A DNA stretch of 64,000 nt from Pseudomonas lini. GTDB lineage: Bacteria > Pseudomonadota > Gammaproteobacteria > Pseudomonadales > Pseudomonadaceae. Under the pieces are notes generated by a model. That model did no database searches. It saw nothing but the letters and a program-made list of their open reading frames with translations, and was not told where the DNA came from. This document shows, piece after piece, positions 16,252 through 25,446 of this stretch. The stretch is taken from contig NZ_JYLB01000008.1 of NCBI RefSeq assembly GCF_001042905.1, positions 248,001 through 312,000 of the forward strand. Reading direction: 5' to 3'. A program made the position numbers and the translations under genes. The first letter of the stretch is position 1. Each line of letters begins with the position of its first letter.

Positions 16252-16509
16252 ATGGATCGATACATGCCGGTCACCGGCATCGACTGCACCATTGCGTCGC
16301 TGCTGATCGACACCGAAGCACCGCTGGATGTGCTGCATGAAACGGCGGCCTACCGCATCCGCACCGCGACTCAATTGCTGGAGAGCTTCGCCGCGAACGA
16401 AGGCGTTTACAGTGAACTGGCGCGGGTGCTGGTGACTTCGCTGCGCGATGGCTGCGATTTGCTGGATGTGGTTGGGCGAAGGTTACAGATGCAGGTTTCG
16501 GCGTCGTAA
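16252..16509 (+). CDS. Small helical protein downstream of DUF6124, intact copy
   Basis: The protein is 85 residues and starts MDRYMPVTGIDCTIASLLID. Most of it is predicted helical, with heptad-like spacing in LHETAAYRIRTATQLLESFA. GGAGG-like bases (ATGGAGGTTTT) lie about seven bases before the ATG. No known domain was recognised. The duplicated copy at 17284 has lost everything between codon 5 and the last few codons, which shows that the second copy is dispensable. It ends shortly before a strong terminator, so DUF6124 and this gene form a two-gene operon. Confidence 0.75.
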   Translation: MDRYMPVTGIDCTIASLLIDTEAPLDVLHETAAYRIRTATQLLESFAANEGVYSELARVLVTSLRDGCDLLDVVGRRLQMQVSAS

Positions 16510-16547
16510 CGAACCCGGCATAGGAAATCGTTGCCGCTCCCCAACAC

Positions 16548-16587
16548 AAAAAAGGCACCTGACGAGCATATCGCAGGTGCCTTTTTT
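16548..16587 (+). terminator. Terminator after the first DUF6124 operon
   Basis: AAAAAAGGCACCTG pairs with CAGGTGCCTTTTTT around a 12-base loop, with a run of T on the + strand side. The flanking A-run lets it work in both directions. Confidence 0.9.
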
Positions 16588-16879
16588 GGATTTGAGCGGG
16601 TAGGGATATTCCGAATACGTGACATCGGGAGCTGAATGTTACGTATGCGGGAGCACCTCAATGAACGCAGAGCAGCCACGCTTCGCCCAAGTGTGAAAAG
16701 GATTTCTCTGACAGATTAGAGCCACGTCATCCTGGGAAATTTCCCGCAACCCGTAGCGACTTCCATGAACTGGCGGACAAGGTTTCCGGAAGATAGTCTT
16801 CACTCTTCGCTACAAACCCTGCGGACGGTTTTGACAAGCCGAAACAGCGTAAGGATCCCTAACTCCATGGAACGCCCTT
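16588..16879. other. Upstream region of DUF6124 copy 2
   Basis: The first part is unremarkable. From about 16735 it repeats the upstream region of copy 1, including a 12-base perfect palindrome GGGAAATTTCCC (16734-16745), the CCATGAACTGGC stretch and a conserved TTTTGACA. No gene is supported. Confidence 0.6.
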
Positions 16880-17248
16880 ATGAAAAAAATCACCCTGCAT
16901 TTAGTTGAAAATCCGGCCACTTCAGAGCCTGAAACCCTCGACCCAACCCAAGTTCCCCAAGCCACCGAACGCGCCGTCAGCGCCCGCCGGCGCAACCTGA
17001 ACAGGAACATCTTCAGCGTCCGCCCCGACGTCGACACGACCACCCTGCTCGCTCATGCCAGCGAAACCCTGGCGTCCCTCAACGTCATGACTTTGGACTT
17101 TGCCAACCAACTCGAAGGCTCGCAGCACAATGTGGCGCTGGCTCTCCATCAGTTGACGGTGTTGACCGAACTTTTGGTCAACCGAGCGCGGGATAACATC
17201 GATCCGAACGGGTCGGTGGCCGTGGGCAAGCCTCCCGTTTTTCACTGA
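16880..17248 (+). CDS. DUF6124 family protein, copy 2
   Basis: The protein is 122 residues. It starts MKKITLHLVENPATSEPE and keeps the family block DVDTTTLLAHASETLASLNV with QLEGSQHNVALALHQL. It is clearly a tandem duplicate of the gene at 15841: upstream region, start context and coding sequence all align, with the middle region shortened by a few residues (RNLNRNIFSV). The proteins have diverged over the N-terminal third and at the C-terminus. Its partner gene is reduced to 14 codons. The function is unknown. Confidence 0.85.
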   Translation: MKKITLHLVENPATSEPETLDPTQVPQATERAVSARRRNLNRNIFSVRPDVDTTTLLAHASETLASLNVMTLDFANQLEGSQHNVALALHQLTVLTELLVNRARDNIDPNGSVAVGKPPVFH

Positions 17249-17283
17249 GTGATCGCGCTCGTTGATCAAATGAAGATGTTGTC

Positions 17284-17328
17284 ATGGATCGATACATGCG
17301 ACGGTCACAGACACAGGTTTCGGCGTAG
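17284..17328 (+). pseudogene. Internally deleted remnant of the DUF6124 partner gene
   Basis: The frame from the ATG at 17284 reads MDRYMRRSQTQVSA and stops. It joins the first five codons of the partner gene at 16252 (MDRYM) to its last codons (there GRRLQMQVSAS). About 210 bases in between are missing. The flanking bases on both sides still align with copy 1, so this is a clean internal deletion. Confidence 0.8.
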
Positions 17329-17334
17329 AAAAAC

Positions 17335-17368
17335 AAAATGGGCGACCTCATTGAGGTCGCCCATTTTT
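17335..17368 (+). terminator. Terminator after the second DUF6124 operon
   Basis: AAAATGGGCGACCTCA pairs with TGAGGTCGCCCATTTT with a minimal loop, followed by T. It sits seven bases after the remnant gene, at the same relative position as the terminator of copy 1 but with an unrelated sequence. Confidence 0.9.
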
Positions 17369-17507
17369 GCGACTGCTACCGCGTATCCTTCGGTTCCACA
17401 TCTTGAAGCCAAAACTCTGAACACTCTCATGGCCGCTCAGCGCTTTATCTGTAGCCACATACAAATCACGTATATGCCCAACCAAAAACGTCCAGAACGC
17501 CGGTTCA

Positions 17508-18136
17508 TTAACGGTTTGATTTACCAACTCCCCCGGCAGGAACCGCCCCAGGCCGCAGAGCGAAAGCTACGATTTTGTCCGCATAGATTTCTTCGCGCGT
17601 TTCAGCCTGCAAGATCAGACCGCTTGTGCCCATTTCGACGCCATAAGGATTAAGCAACTGCATTGGCTGTGGCTGATAGCTCGGGATGGAGCACACGTCG
17701 ATGTTAATGCGCCGTGCCGGCAGATCTTTGCGCCCTGGTCTGGTTTGAACCTTCAGTTTCCAGATGTCGACATTCCCTTCCTCACGAACAGGCTCACCGA
17801 CTTCAAAACTTCAAGGCCATATTTGGTTTTCAGTGTGGTGACCAATACATGGGCAAGTTCGGTCAGGCTCTCGCGATTGAAATCTGCACCACCGGTAAAA
17901 TCCAGGTCCTCACTTAAACGGTTAGAACCGTAGCAAGCACGCAAACAGGTATCGCCAATAAAGGTCAGTTTGGCGAGCATGCCAGCAGAACTCAGCGCCA
18001 ACATGATGTCGTGGTGCAGCAATTCCTTTTCTACCACGACCCGCAATGGCGCCAGATCCTGCTTGTTTTTTAGCGCCTCAGCAAAGCAATGATTTTCGTG
18101 TCTCTTCGTGGCAATACCGAGAAGGCTTCCATCCAC
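17508..18136 (-). pseudogene. Broken AbiEii/AbiGii-type nucleotidyltransferase
   Basis: The N-terminal part (18136 down to about 17753) reads LLHHDIMLALSSAGMLAKLT then FIGDTCLRACYGSNRLSEDL and DFTGG, the nucleotidyltransferase core of AbiEii-like toxins. The C-terminal part (17696 down to 17508, another frame) reads INIDVCSIPSYQPQPMQLLN then GVEMGTSGLILQAETREEIY and ADKIVAFALRP, after which the expected conserved end is replaced by an unrelated tail. At least one frameshift separates the parts. The usual GG or GS of the active-site motif is GD here. Such enzymes act as toxins or nucleotidyltransferases in type IV toxin-antitoxin/abortive infection systems; this copy is dead, and no antitoxin gene is seen beside it. 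Confidence 0.78.
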
Positions 18137-18209
18137 ATGAATTTTTCTTCACCCAACCACCTCTCTCCAACCTGTACATTCCCCTCGCTCATTCAAGAAA
18201 CTACGGTTT

Positions 18210-18235
18210 GCCCGCTCTCCCGCGGGCTTTTTTTT
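18210..18235 (+). terminator. Rho-independent terminator
   Basis: GCCCGC pairs with GCGGGC around a six-base loop, followed by eight T residues on the + strand. No intact + strand gene precedes it closely, so it may be a leftover from lost genes. Confidence 0.65.
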
Positions 18236-18296
18236 GCCTGCCGTTTTGTTAGCGGTCAACTCAAGTGACCGGTGCACCAACAACCTCTGGCAATTC

Positions 18297-18827
18297 CTAC
18301 AGGCATTTCAACCGGTACAAATACGTATCCTGCTCCCCATGCGGCTCCGAATACCGCGCCCGATAACACATCCTGATCAAACCAAAACCAGCCGCTTCAG
18401 CCAGGCGCTGACTCGCCCTGTTGGCCGAGGCCGTGGTCAGGTAAAACGTGAAACCAGGCATGCTTTTGATCAGTGCTTCGAGCGCCGTGCGCATATAACC
18501 TTGGCCCGAATACTCGGAGTTGACCCAGTAACCGACGACATATCGGTTGCGCCGCCGGGGCTTCAAGCCAATGCAGCCGATGATCGCGTGCGCTGCATCG
18601 TCGACGATAAACAACCGCCGCTCACCTGTTTCGCTCTTGAATTCATCGACCGCACGCGCGAGGAACGATCGGGCTTCGTCCTCAGTGGTATAGGGTTTTG
18701 CCCAGGGCAGAAATTCGGAATGGGTCGTAAAACTGGCGTTCAGCGCATGCTGCAACGCTTTACACCATTCGGGGTCGGGGGCACTCAATCTCAATCTGTG
18801 AGCGCCAACCGCCAGCGCAAGCTCCAT
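18297..18827 (-). CDS. GNAT family N-acetyltransferase (RimJ/RimL-like)
   Basis: The protein is 176 residues. The fold is visible as strand-helix blocks. RRNRYVVGYWVNSEYSGQGY then MRTALEAL carries the acetyl-CoA pyrophosphate loop (Q/R-x-x-G-x-G/A type, here SGQGYMRTA). ASANRASQRLAEAAGFGLIR is the RimJ/RimL-type C-terminal block. It should acetylate an amine, perhaps a protein N-terminus or a small molecule; the substrate is unknown. I chose the ATG at 18827, which follows AAGGA at good spacing. The longer frame to 18866 lacks such a site. Confidence 0.87.
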   Translation of the reverse strand: MELALAVGAHRLRLSAPDPEWCKALQHALNASFTTHSEFLPWAKPYTTEDEARSFLARAVDEFKSETGERRLFIVDDAAHAIIGCIGLKPRRRNRYVVGYWVNSEYSGQGYMRTALEALIKSMPGFTFYLTTASANRASQRLAEAAGFGLIRMCYRARYSEPHGEQDTYLYRLKCL

Positions 18828-18942
18828 TGCATCGTCCTTAAATACAAACTCCCTGACGTCAGACAATAACAGCGCCAGGAAGGACGCTGCTACTCAGGAG
18901 TTCAACTGGATCGCAACCTCACCGCTCCAGTTCGGGATGAGG

Positions 18943-18963
18943 AATGATGAATGATGAATGATG
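18943..18963. repeat. Short tandem repeat, three copies of AATGATG
   Basis: Three perfect copies of the seven-base unit AATGATG lie between the GNAT and histidine phosphatase genes, close to the end of the phosphatase. This is a short repeat that could vary in copy number by slippage. Confidence 0.8.
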
Positions 18964-18970
18964 GTGAAGT

Positions 18971-19663
18971 TCATTCAGTGGTCACCGAGCGCCAGTCAGA
19001 GGCTTCGATGAAACCGAGCATGCGCGGCGGCTGGGACTTTTTGGCGGAGATAAACAGAGAAGCGCCGTAACCAAGGGTCGCGGTCGGTAACTTGAGGTCT
19101 TTTTCGAGCTGCGCCATGCATTCGCTATGGGTCACCAGAATCAGGTTGCGCCCGGCCACCTTGTGCGCCAAGGCATCGCGCAGCATGCTGCCCCTGCAAC
19201 GGATCAACCAGTCTTCACCGACGCCGACCTTGTTGAACATGTAACCGGCGGTTTGCGCCGTACGCTTCATCGGGCTGTTATAGATGTCGGCTTGATCCAG
19301 ACCCAAATGCTCGAACTGCGCGCCGACACTCACCGCCACGCTACGGGAGCGATCGGTGATGCCATCATTGCCGCTCAGGCAGGCAGCCGTGGAGTGATCG
19401 CAGCGCTCGACGTGACGCATCAGCACGATCATGTCGCCCTTGGCCCAACCGATCGCCAACGCACGGGCACCCGCCACGTTGCCATGGGCCAGGTCAGGGA
19501 CGGCGGCGGGCCGCAACAGCCAAACCGTCAGCGGAATAACCAACAAGGCAGATGCCAGCACGACTGCGGCGTTTCGATAACGAGCCAAAGGGCTCAGATC
19601 GATCGAGCGTTTTATCCCGAACAGACTCAGTCTCAATTCCACATCAGGCCGCCTCGCCGGCAT
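18971..19663 (-). CDS. Membrane-anchored histidine phosphatase family protein
   Basis: The protein is 230 residues. After a short cytoplasmic stretch, one membrane segment (AAVVLASALLVIPLTVWLL, about residues 32-50) leads into a periplasmic phosphatase domain. The catalytic signature is MIVLMRHVERCDH (RH at about residue 83), with LILVTHSECM supplying the second catalytic histidine. The spacing resembles Ais/PmrG lipopolysaccharide heptose phosphatases, which act in the periplasm, but the substrate is not proven. It is on the same strand as the GNAT gene but not obviously coupled to it. Confidence 0.85.
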   Translation of the reverse strand: MPARRPDVELRLSLFGIKRSIDLSPLARYRNAAVVLASALLVIPLTVWLLRPAAVPDLAHGNVAGARALAIGWAKGDMIVLMRHVERCDHSTAACLSGNDGITDRSRSVAVSVGAQFEHLGLDQADIYNSPMKRTAQTAGYMFNKVGVGEDWLIRCRGSMLRDALAHKVAGRNLILVTHSECMAQLEKDLKLPTATLGYGASLFISAKKSQPPRMLGFIEASDWRSVTTE

Positions 19664-19897
19664 GCACCACTTTCATTTGATGCGCGAGGGTAAAGAGGCG
19701 CACGTCGGCAGCCAGTGAAACTCATGTGAAAAAAAGCTTAAGCCCCCAAAAACCTTGTTACAGAATCGATACAGCAAAACCTTTCAGATCTCGGAATTGC
19801 TGCCGATACACACCTGCTACCCCCTTGCTGGCTCTTAAAACAACAATCTTCCAGCCAACCGACGATCAAGAAGCACAACGTTCCTGGAGGAATATTG

Positions 19898-21817
19898 ATG
19901 AATAGCTGGTTCGGTAATATCAGCGTGAACCTGAAACTGGGCTTGGGATTCGGCCTGGTCCTGGCACTGACCTGCGTCCTCGCCCTGACCGGCTGGAAGA
20001 GCCTGGGCGGGTTGATTGACCGCAGCAACTGGATGAGCGATATCACTCAGCTCAACGCCGGCCTGACCAAACTGCGCGTGGTTCGCCTGCAATACATGCT
20101 GACCAACGGCGACGAAACCGCCGCACAGAATGTGCAGACCACCCTCGACGGTTTCATCGCTCAGCAACAATCGTTGCTGTCGACATTCAAAAGCCCGGAA
20201 AACGTCAAGCTGCTCAAAGAGCAGAGCGCGACCATCAGCGCTTACCAGATATCCCTGAACAAAATGCGCAGCGCCTACCGCACCGGTAACAGCGCCCGCG
20301 ACGCCATGGGCGCCAATGCTGAAACCGCCAGCAAGTTGATCGAAGCAATCAGCACCCGCGTGCAGCAAATGCCCCTGAGCGACCAACGCTTCGAACAGTT
20401 CCAGGCCATCACCGCCGCCAAGGAAGCGTTCATCCTGGCTCGCTACGAAGTGCGTGGTTACACGGCCAGCACCAACGCCGAGACAGAGCAAAAAGCCGTC
20501 GCCCAACTGGACACGGCCATCGCCAGCCTGAAACCGCTCAACGTACATTTCGCCGAGACCCAGCAAGACGCTCTGCGTCAGCTGGAAGCCGCGCTGAGCA
20601 ATTACCGCAGCGCCTTGCAAGCGTATAAAGCCGCCAACACCGATGCGGTGCAGGCGCGCAAGGAAATGACCGAACAGGGCGCCACCATCGTGACCCTGAG
20701 CGACCACCTGTATCAGATCCAACTCGACCGCCGCGACGCCGAAAGCGCCCAGGCCCGCACACTGCAACTGATCAGCACCTTGCTGGCATTGCTGGTGGGC
20801 GTCATTGCCGCCGTGATCATCACCCGTCAGATCACCGGCCCGTTGCGCGAGACCCTGGCCGTGGTCGAGCGCATCGCCAGCGGCGATCTGTCCCAAGACG
20901 TCAAAGTGACTCGCCGCGACGAACTCGGCGTGTTGCAACAAGGCATCGCACGCATGGGCGTGACCCTGCGCGATTTGATCAGCGGTATCCGCGATGGCGT
21001 CACCCAGATCGCCAGCGCCGCTGAAGAACTGTCGGCCGTGACCGAGCAAACCAGCGCCGGGGTCAACAGCCAGAAGATCGAGACCGATCAAGTGGCCACC
21101 GCCATGCACGAGATGACTGCCACGGTGCAGGAAGTCGCGCGCAACGCTGAAGAAGCGTCCCAGGCCGCAGCCGCCGCTGATGGCCAAGCGCGAGAAGGCG
21201 ATAAAGTGGTCAACGAAGCCATCGCCCAGATCGAGCGTCTGGCCAGCGAAGTGGCGCGCTCCACCGAAGCCATGAGCGTGCTGCAGCAGGAAAGCGACAA
21301 GATCGGCAGCGTCATGGACGTAATCAAGGCCGTGGCCGAACAGACCAACCTGCTGGCCCTCAACGCCGCCATCGAAGCGGCCCGTGCCGGTGAAGCCGGT
21401 CGTGGTTTTGCCGTGGTGGCCGACGAAGTTCGCGGCCTGGCCCAGCGCACGCAGAAATCCACCGAGGAAATCGAAGGCCTGGTGGCCGGTCTGCAGAACG
21501 GCACCCAACAAGTGTCGGCCGTGATGAACAACAGCCGCGCCCTGACCGACAGCAGCGTGGCGCTGACCCGCAAGGCTGGCGTGTCACTGGAAAACATCAC
21601 CCGCACGGTGTCCAACATCCAGTCGATGAACCAGCAGATCGCTGCCGCCGCCGAGCAACAAAGCGCCGTGGCCGAAGAGATCAGCCGCAGCATCATCAAC
21701 GTACGCGACGTGTCCGAACAGACCGCCGCCGCCAGCGACGAAACCGCTGCGTCCAGTGTTGAACTGGCGCGGTTGGGTAATCAGTTGCAGATGATGGTGA
21801 GTCACTTCCGGGTGTAA
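19898..21817 (+). CDS. Methyl-accepting chemotaxis protein with HBM sensor domain
   Basis: The protein is 639 residues. TM1 (about residues 11-30) and TM2 (about 287-308) enclose a periplasmic all-helical domain of about 255 residues. The size and helical pattern (LRVVRLQYMLTNGDE near the start) fit the helical bimodular (HBM) sensor of the McpS type, which binds organic acids or similar ligands. HAMP follows (RQITGPLRETLAVVERIASG), then the signalling domain with the hairpin tip VIKAVAEQTNLLALNAAIEA. No C-terminal CheR-docking pentapeptide is present. The ATG at 19898 follows CCTGGAGGAA at seven bases. A TTG one codon earlier was rejected. Confidence 0.92.
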   Translation: MNSWFGNISVNLKLGLGFGLVLALTCVLALTGWKSLGGLIDRSNWMSDITQLNAGLTKLRVVRLQYMLTNGDETAAQNVQTTLDGFIAQQQSLLSTFKSPENVKLLKEQSATISAYQISLNKMRSAYRTGNSARDAMGANAETASKLIEAISTRVQQMPLSDQRFEQFQAITAAKEAFILARYEVRGYTASTNAETEQKAVAQLDTAIASLKPLNVHFAETQQDALRQLEAALSNYRSALQAYKAANTDAVQARKEMTEQGATIVTLSDHLYQIQLDRRDAESAQARTLQLISTLLALLVGVIAAVIITRQITGPLRETLAVVERIASGDLSQDVKVTRRDELGVLQQGIARMGVTLRDLISGIRDGVTQIASAAEELSAVTEQTSAGVNSQKIETDQVATAMHEMTATVQEVARNAEEASQAAAAADGQAREGDKVVNEAIAQIERLASEVARSTEAMSVLQQESDKIGSVMDVIKAVAEQTNLLALNAAIEAARAGEAGRGFAVVADEVRGLAQRTQKSTEEIEGLVAGLQNGTQQVSAVMNNSRALTDSSVALTRKAGVSLENITRTVSNIQSMNQQIAAAAEQQSAVAEEISRSIINVRDVSEQTAAASDETAASSVELARLGNQLQMMVSHFRV

Positions 21818-21824
21818 CAGCGTG

Positions 21825-21862
21825 CCCCAGACCCGCCAGTATCGTTACTGGTGAGTCTGGGG
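21825..21862 (+). terminator. Terminator after the chemoreceptor gene
   Basis: CCCCAGAC (21825-21832) pairs with GTCTGGGG (21855-21862), with an inner CCAGT...ACTGG stem. TTT follows. It separates the chemoreceptor from the toxin complex operon. Confidence 0.75.
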
Positions 21863-21997
21863 TTTACTGGCAAACCTCCCGACTATTCGCCGTTCAAAAT
21901 CCTACAACCTTCCCACCCCATTCCTCCCGCCAAGTAGCGAAGTTTCCCGTTCCCACTGAACGAAGAAGCTGACAGCGCTCCCGCCTGCCACACCGTA

Positions 21998-24900
21998 ATG
22001 TCGATCTCTCCACCTCCTCAGAGACGCATCGGCATGGTCGACACCCCCTCAACCGAGAGCAACGCAAAATCCTTACTCGATACATTGATCAAGGCCTACG
22101 CCCCCGAAGACAAAACAGCAGAATTTGAAAAGCGCTTTAAAGAAAAGCTCGGGCTTACCTCGGTGTTCGATATCACCGGGATGACCGAAGCCGGTTTCAA
22201 GGATCATTTAGTTAGCGCGTTCGATAACGACGAGATGTTCAAGGTCCATGCTGGCAGCATCGCCGGTTCGCTCTACAACGACGCCAGATGTTACGCGGCC
22301 CAGATCAGCCACCTCTATCGAGAGCAGCGGACGTCAGACGGAACAGCACAGCATCAATGGCATCCCCTGGGCATTCGTGCGATCGAGAAACAGGGCCCCA
22401 CCTATACTCATCTGTTCAAAGAGAATTGGGACGACGCCTGTAAAAATGATTCGATCGCCGCCATCGATTCACCGGTCGCCTACCTTAGAGCGCTGTACCG
22501 GTTTGCCCTGCAACTGGAATCCAGCGTCTCGCAATTACCGGATGAAAAAACCAACCGAATCCCATTGGCAAAACGTCGCCCGGATCTCGCCGATCTGTCG
22601 ATTGATCAGCAAAGCACCTTCACTGCGCAACCGATGCTCGGAATCGTCAATGCGATTCTGGACAAAAACATTCAGAAGGCGCTGCAGACCACCGATGACG
22701 AAGGCAAGTCGACCTATGAGGTTCTAGCGCATAGGTATTACCCCTTTGCCCTTCCGTATGAGTTTTTCCACCATCAGTGCCTACTGGGGCTGAGCGCGAA
22801 CAAACCGACGCTCGGAGAGCTGAACTATCTCATCAGCGATTCCCTCCCTATCACGCCTTCCAGAAATTCTTCGTACGGCAAGGTGCTGGAGACTGCGTCT
22901 CATGAAGCTCAGATGCTGATGTCCGGGCTTGGTCCGAAACAGCAAGCGCTGCTGACAGCTTGGGCCGAAAAAATCCTGACAGATGAGGTACACGAACGGC
23001 CCACCCCCGAGGAACGCAAGCGCAAAGACAGCTACTGGGAAAAAATCTATGGCTTCACGTCGATTTCCGACCTGAAAAAAATACCGACCTTTCTGGAGCG
23101 AACCGAACTTGAAGCCGAGCAAATGGAAGCATTGCTGGCACAAGGTAAATCTGCGCCTCGCACATCTCCTCATTACTCCTTGGGGGCACCTTTTTCCCGG
23201 CCCTATGGCGCCCGTTATGTAAACGGCCCTGTCGCTACCGATGATAAAAGCATGACGTTGGACAACGAAAACAGGCCCGGCGAAATAGCCAATGCGACCG
23301 AAGATAAATTCGAACGCCTGCATCGAATGATCCGCCTCCAGCGCTGGCTCGCAATTCCGTTCAACGAGCTGGACACCCTGATATGCAGCGCATTGGAATC
23401 TCAGTCGCGAGCCAATTCAAAGATGCAACTCGACAGCTATGTCATTCGAGCTCTCGGTGTTTATCGTTTTTTGAACCGGCGGTACTCGATCACGGCTGAA
23501 GACTTTGCAGCGCTGCTGCACCAGGTATCTCCATGCGCTACCGGCGACAATACGTCCCTATTCGATAATGTATTCAATAAAGCTCGGCTATTCGAAAAGC
23601 CACTGAAGCTCGATGGTCGAGACTTCCAGGCGAACGATTCGGACCCGGTCTCTCACACCATTCTCCAGCACTTGAGCGTCAGCCTGGGCCTGCCTCTGAC
23701 AGAGGACTCACTTTTTCGGGTCGTCAAAAACACGCAGAAATACCTGGGTTCGCTCAAGTGTGACTTGCTCACGCTGTCGTCCATTTATCGCCAGGCACGG
23801 ACCGCGCGGATGTTCGGTCTTTCGATTGCCGAACTGTCGACGCTGGAAAATTTTCTGGGCGGGGAAAGTATTTCAAGGTGTCTGGCAACCGGTAACACCG
23901 GCAGACGGACCTTTCAGATCAGGGGCCAAAAAGCAGATCAGTATTTCGAGCTGGTCGCGCATTTTCAGCTACCGGAGGGCGGCGATCCGGGTGAAGCTAC
24001 CCTGCTTGCCGGGTCAACCCTGCGAACCAATACTTCATGGTTTGCCGACGCCACGACAATCAAAAAACTTGATGTCAGTTTAATCCCTGAGTCAGGCGAC
24101 GAGGAACGACCGTGGATCACCATTGACCAGATTCAAACCACCGACTCGACCAGTGCCACATCACTGGAGGGCCAAAACATCAAGTGGCATGGTGCCGGTT
24201 TCGATGAGCTTACCCACCGAAAATGTACGAACATGATCCTGCAATCAATCCGTGGAGAAGGGTCTTTAACTTCGATTGGCACCTTTTCTGGCGAGATCGA
24301 TAAAGTCGTTCTGAGTGTCCCCCCTCAGGAAGCTTCTGCACTCAACATTCTCGATATCCTGATGCAGTTGGACTGGATAACCCGCTGGATCAAAGAGTCC
24401 GCCTATGACATCTCCATGCTGCAACGTGTTCTTGAACTGCATCCCAATGACGACTATCTCTTGGGGGATTTGCAGCATCACCTCACCAAACTTGTCGCCG
24501 AAACGCGCCAGTGCGCGGTAACCGCTCAAGAATTGGCGACGTTGGCACTGCCGGAAAACATTGATTGGCAGGCGAAGCTGGCGAGTACCCTACTCGATGA
24601 TAAAGGTCTGGTAAAAAATTTCGCCCCCTCGATCAAAGACGATGTACCGCAGAAGCTGACAAATGCGCTGGATAAAATCTTTGTTGAGTTGACGCTGGAT
24701 GCGGATCCCGACAAAGACCTCAGGCTCAAGAACGACTGCACACAAAAACTTAAAAACCTTCTGCTGCTCGCCCATGATCGTCAGCAGCACCTGATCGAAG
24801 CGTTTCTGCAGGAAACCTTTCTGCTGCCCATGAATTGTGCAAAGGATGTAGTGATATGGGCGAGAACCTCGGTCCATAAAGTTCTCACCAAAGCCCTGGA

Positions 24901-25420
24901 CATTGAAGACCCATACAAACTTGCGCACAAACTGCACCCGCTTCTGCGTCACACCGAAGCCGCAGTTCGGTTGCAGCTGAGCAACAAGGCCTTGCGCGCG
25001 CTCCTGAACACTGCCCACTGGCTGGACACACCGGATGGACAGCTGAGGCTGTCGTTCAAAACCTTGTATCTGTTCGATCGCTTCAACCACTTCATGAATA
25101 CTTACCAGCAGCCGGAAGAAAGCCTGCTGAGTTACCTGGAGTTCGCGAACGCTTCCGGTAGCGAGGGAAGTGTCGTCAACGACCGTCTGGCCCAATTAAT
25201 GAAATGGACCACGGCTGAAGTCACCATGCTCACCTCGAAGCTGATGTTCAAGCAGGCCAGAACCATGAGAGACATCGATTGGGTCATGCGCTGCCACAAC
25301 GCTTGCAAAGCCACCGGGCTTAACGCGACCGCCCTGCTAAATGCAGCATCCCTCGACAACAACAGTCCAGTCGTTCAATGGAAAACCGTCGGTGAAGCCG
25401 TCATGGTGGCCAGTCGCTAA
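21998..25420 (+). CDS. Tc toxin subunit A, N-terminal polypeptide (TcaA-like)
   Basis: The protein is 1140 residues (1128 if the ATG at 22034, MVDTPSTES, is used; neither start has a strong ribosome site). The N-terminal third carries the VRP1/SpvA-like block of TcA proteins: SVFDITGMTEAGF, then PTYTHLFKENWDDACKNDSI, AAIDSPVAYLRALYRFALQL and RRPDLADLSIDQQSTF. The remainder is the shell region, mostly helical. It lacks the translocation channel and TcB-binding parts, which are on the next gene 26 bases downstream. TcA forms the pentameric receptor-binding and pore-forming part of the toxin complex that kills insect cells. The split resembles TcaA/TcaB of Photorhabdus. Confidence 0.88.
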   Translation: MSISPPPQRRIGMVDTPSTESNAKSLLDTLIKAYAPEDKTAEFEKRFKEKLGLTSVFDITGMTEAGFKDHLVSAFDNDEMFKVHAGSIAGSLYNDARCYAAQISHLYREQRTSDGTAQHQWHPLGIRAIEKQGPTYTHLFKENWDDACKNDSIAAIDSPVAYLRALYRFALQLESSVSQLPDEKTNRIPLAKRRPDLADLSIDQQSTFTAQPMLGIVNAILDKNIQKALQTTDDEGKSTYEVLAHRYYPFALPYEFFHHQCLLGLSANKPTLGELNYLISDSLPITPSRNSSYGKVLETASHEAQMLMSGLGPKQQALLTAWAEKILTDEVHERPTPEERKRKDSYWEKIYGFTSISDLKKIPTFLERTELEAEQMEALLAQGKSAPRTSPHYSLGAPFSRPYGARYVNGPVATDDKSMTLDNENRPGEIANATEDKFERLHRMIRLQRWLAIPFNELDTLICSALESQSRANSKMQLDSYVIRALGVYRFLNRRYSITAEDFAALLHQVSPCATGDNTSLFDNVFNKARLFEKPLKLDGRDFQANDSDPVSHTILQHLSVSLGLPLTEDSLFRVVKNTQKYLGSLKCDLLTLSSIYRQARTARMFGLSIAELSTLENFLGGESISRCLATGNTGRRTFQIRGQKADQYFELVAHFQLPEGGDPGEATLLAGSTLRTNTSWFADATTIKKLDVSLIPESGDEERPWITIDQIQTTDSTSATSLEGQNIKWHGAGFDELTHRKCTNMILQSIRGEGSLTSIGTFSGEIDKVVLSVPPQEASALNILDILMQLDWITRWIKESAYDISMLQRVLELHPNDDYLLGDLQHHLTKLVAETRQCAVTAQELATLALPENIDWQAKLASTLLDDKGLVKNFAPSIKDDVPQKLTNALDKIFVELTLDADPDKDLRLKNDCTQKLKNLLLLAHDRQQHLIEAFLQETFLLPMNCAKDVVIWARTSVHKVLTKALDIEDPYKLAHKLHPLLRHTEAAVRLQLSNKALRALLNTAHWLDTPDGQLRLSFKTLYLFDRFNHFMNTYQQPEESLLSYLEFANASGSEGSVVNDRLAQLMKWTTAEVTMLTSKLMFKQARTMRDIDWVMRCHNACKATGLNATALLNAASLDNNSPVVQWKTVGEAVMVASR

Positions 25421-25446
25421 TCCCACTACATGCTCAAGGAATGAAC

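Noticed and set aside
17249..17653. + strand frame after DUF6124 copy 2 as a real 134-residue protein
   Set aside because: It runs through a terminator and the antisense of the AbiEii remnant; comparison with copy 1 shows the true frame is the 14-codon remnant at 17284.
19835..21511. Long minus-strand frame (558 codons) opposite the chemoreceptor
   Set aside because: Repetitive Gly/His/Gln-rich antisense of a typical MCP coding sequence, without start signals.
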